Part shown: piece after piece, positions 13,991 to 14,044 of the stretch
Numbering within the stretch: position 1 is the first letter of the stretch
How the letters are laid out: each line of letters opens with the position of its first letter
Source: an uncultured Lachnospiraceae bacterium
GTDB lineage: Bacteria; Bacillota; Clostridia; Lachnospirales; Lachnospiraceae
Length of the DNA stretch: 14,044 bases
Assembly (NCBI GenBank): GCA_944376975.1
Contig: CALWEE010000019.1
Coordinates: forward strand, 1 to 14,044
Direction: 5' to 3'
Program-made: the position numbers and the translations under genes
The notes under the pieces: model-generated
Database searches by the model: none
Seen by the model: only the letters and a program-made list of their open reading frames with translations
What the model was told of the DNA's origin: nothing

Positions 13991-14044
13991 ACCGTCTCTG
14001 ACGGACGCGCAGGCCTTCACTGACCAGCGAAAATCCAAGGATGA
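13989..14044 (-). CDS. C-terminal end of a DppC/OppC-type ABC permease (partial)
   Basis: Only the last 17 whole codons are in the window, reading ILGFSLVSEGLRVRQRR and then TAG. The pattern of a hydrophobic end, then a short 'GL R' tail, is the typical finish of DppC/OppC permeases (compare FNLLGDGLRD). It stops 11 bases before the ATPase ATG, consistent with a permease-ATPase operon. The call rests mostly on context and a short match. Confidence 0.7.
   Translation of the reverse strand, partial: ILGFSLVSEGLRVRQRR

Noticed and set aside
1..14044. Mobile elements, CRISPR arrays, tRNA or rRNA genes
   Set aside because: No transposase or integrase frame, no spaced direct repeats and no tRNA- or rRNA-like stretches were seen. 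The genes are packed and uninterrupted.

Overview
The window comes from a Gram-positive anaerobe, most likely a clostridial gut bacterium of the Lachnospiraceae type. This rests on sigma-A-type promoters (TTGAAA-17-CATAAT, TTGTGA-17-TATAAT), strong AGGAGG ribosome sites, a compact gene layout and the similarity of the proteins to Clostridia/Bacilli families; the species is not identified. Every gene I can support lies on the minus strand, so the window reads from right to left.

Right part (14044 to about 9700): the last codons of a DppC/OppC-type permease, a fused double-ATPase peptide ABC transporter subunit, and truA (tRNA pseudouridine synthase) form one tight transcript. Next comes ptsI (PTS enzyme I) with its own promoter. 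It is followed by a series of hairpins, one of them a strong rho-independent terminator.

Middle (about 9710 to 9426): a 330-base gene-free stretch holds the ptsI terminator and the promoter of the next operon. Two dyads sharing GTATCATT lie here, exactly 60 bases apart. One sits upstream of the -35 and one covers the -10.

Left part (9425 to 1): an ethanolamine-utilisation (eut) bacterial microcompartment operon in the order eutA, eutB, eutC, eutL, eutE, eutM, eutT, pduL-type phosphotransacylase, eutN, and a pduS-type flavin/Fe-S protein cut by the left edge. EutBC (B12-dependent ammonia-lyase) splits ethanolamine into acetaldehyde and ammonia. EutA reactivates it and EutT makes its adenosylcobalamin; the PduS-like protein probably reduces the cobalamin. 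EutE turns acetaldehyde into acetyl-CoA and the PduL-type enzyme turns that into acetyl phosphate. EutL, EutM and EutN are the tandem-domain, hexameric and pentameric shell proteins.

The family-level system is known. The parts that stand out are: (1) the phosphotransacylase carries about 150 extra C-terminal residues, namely an amphipathic helix, a Cys/Pro/Ala-rich linker and a small 'ITPxAK' module that resembles the start of EutQ and of the EutT in the same operon; (2) EutT lacks the CCxxC metal motif of enterobacterial EutT; (3) the operon starts directly at eutA under a promoter with paired dyads, with no eutS/P/V/W genes and no visible ANTAR-type leader, so its regulation may differ from the well-studied Firmicute eut clusters.
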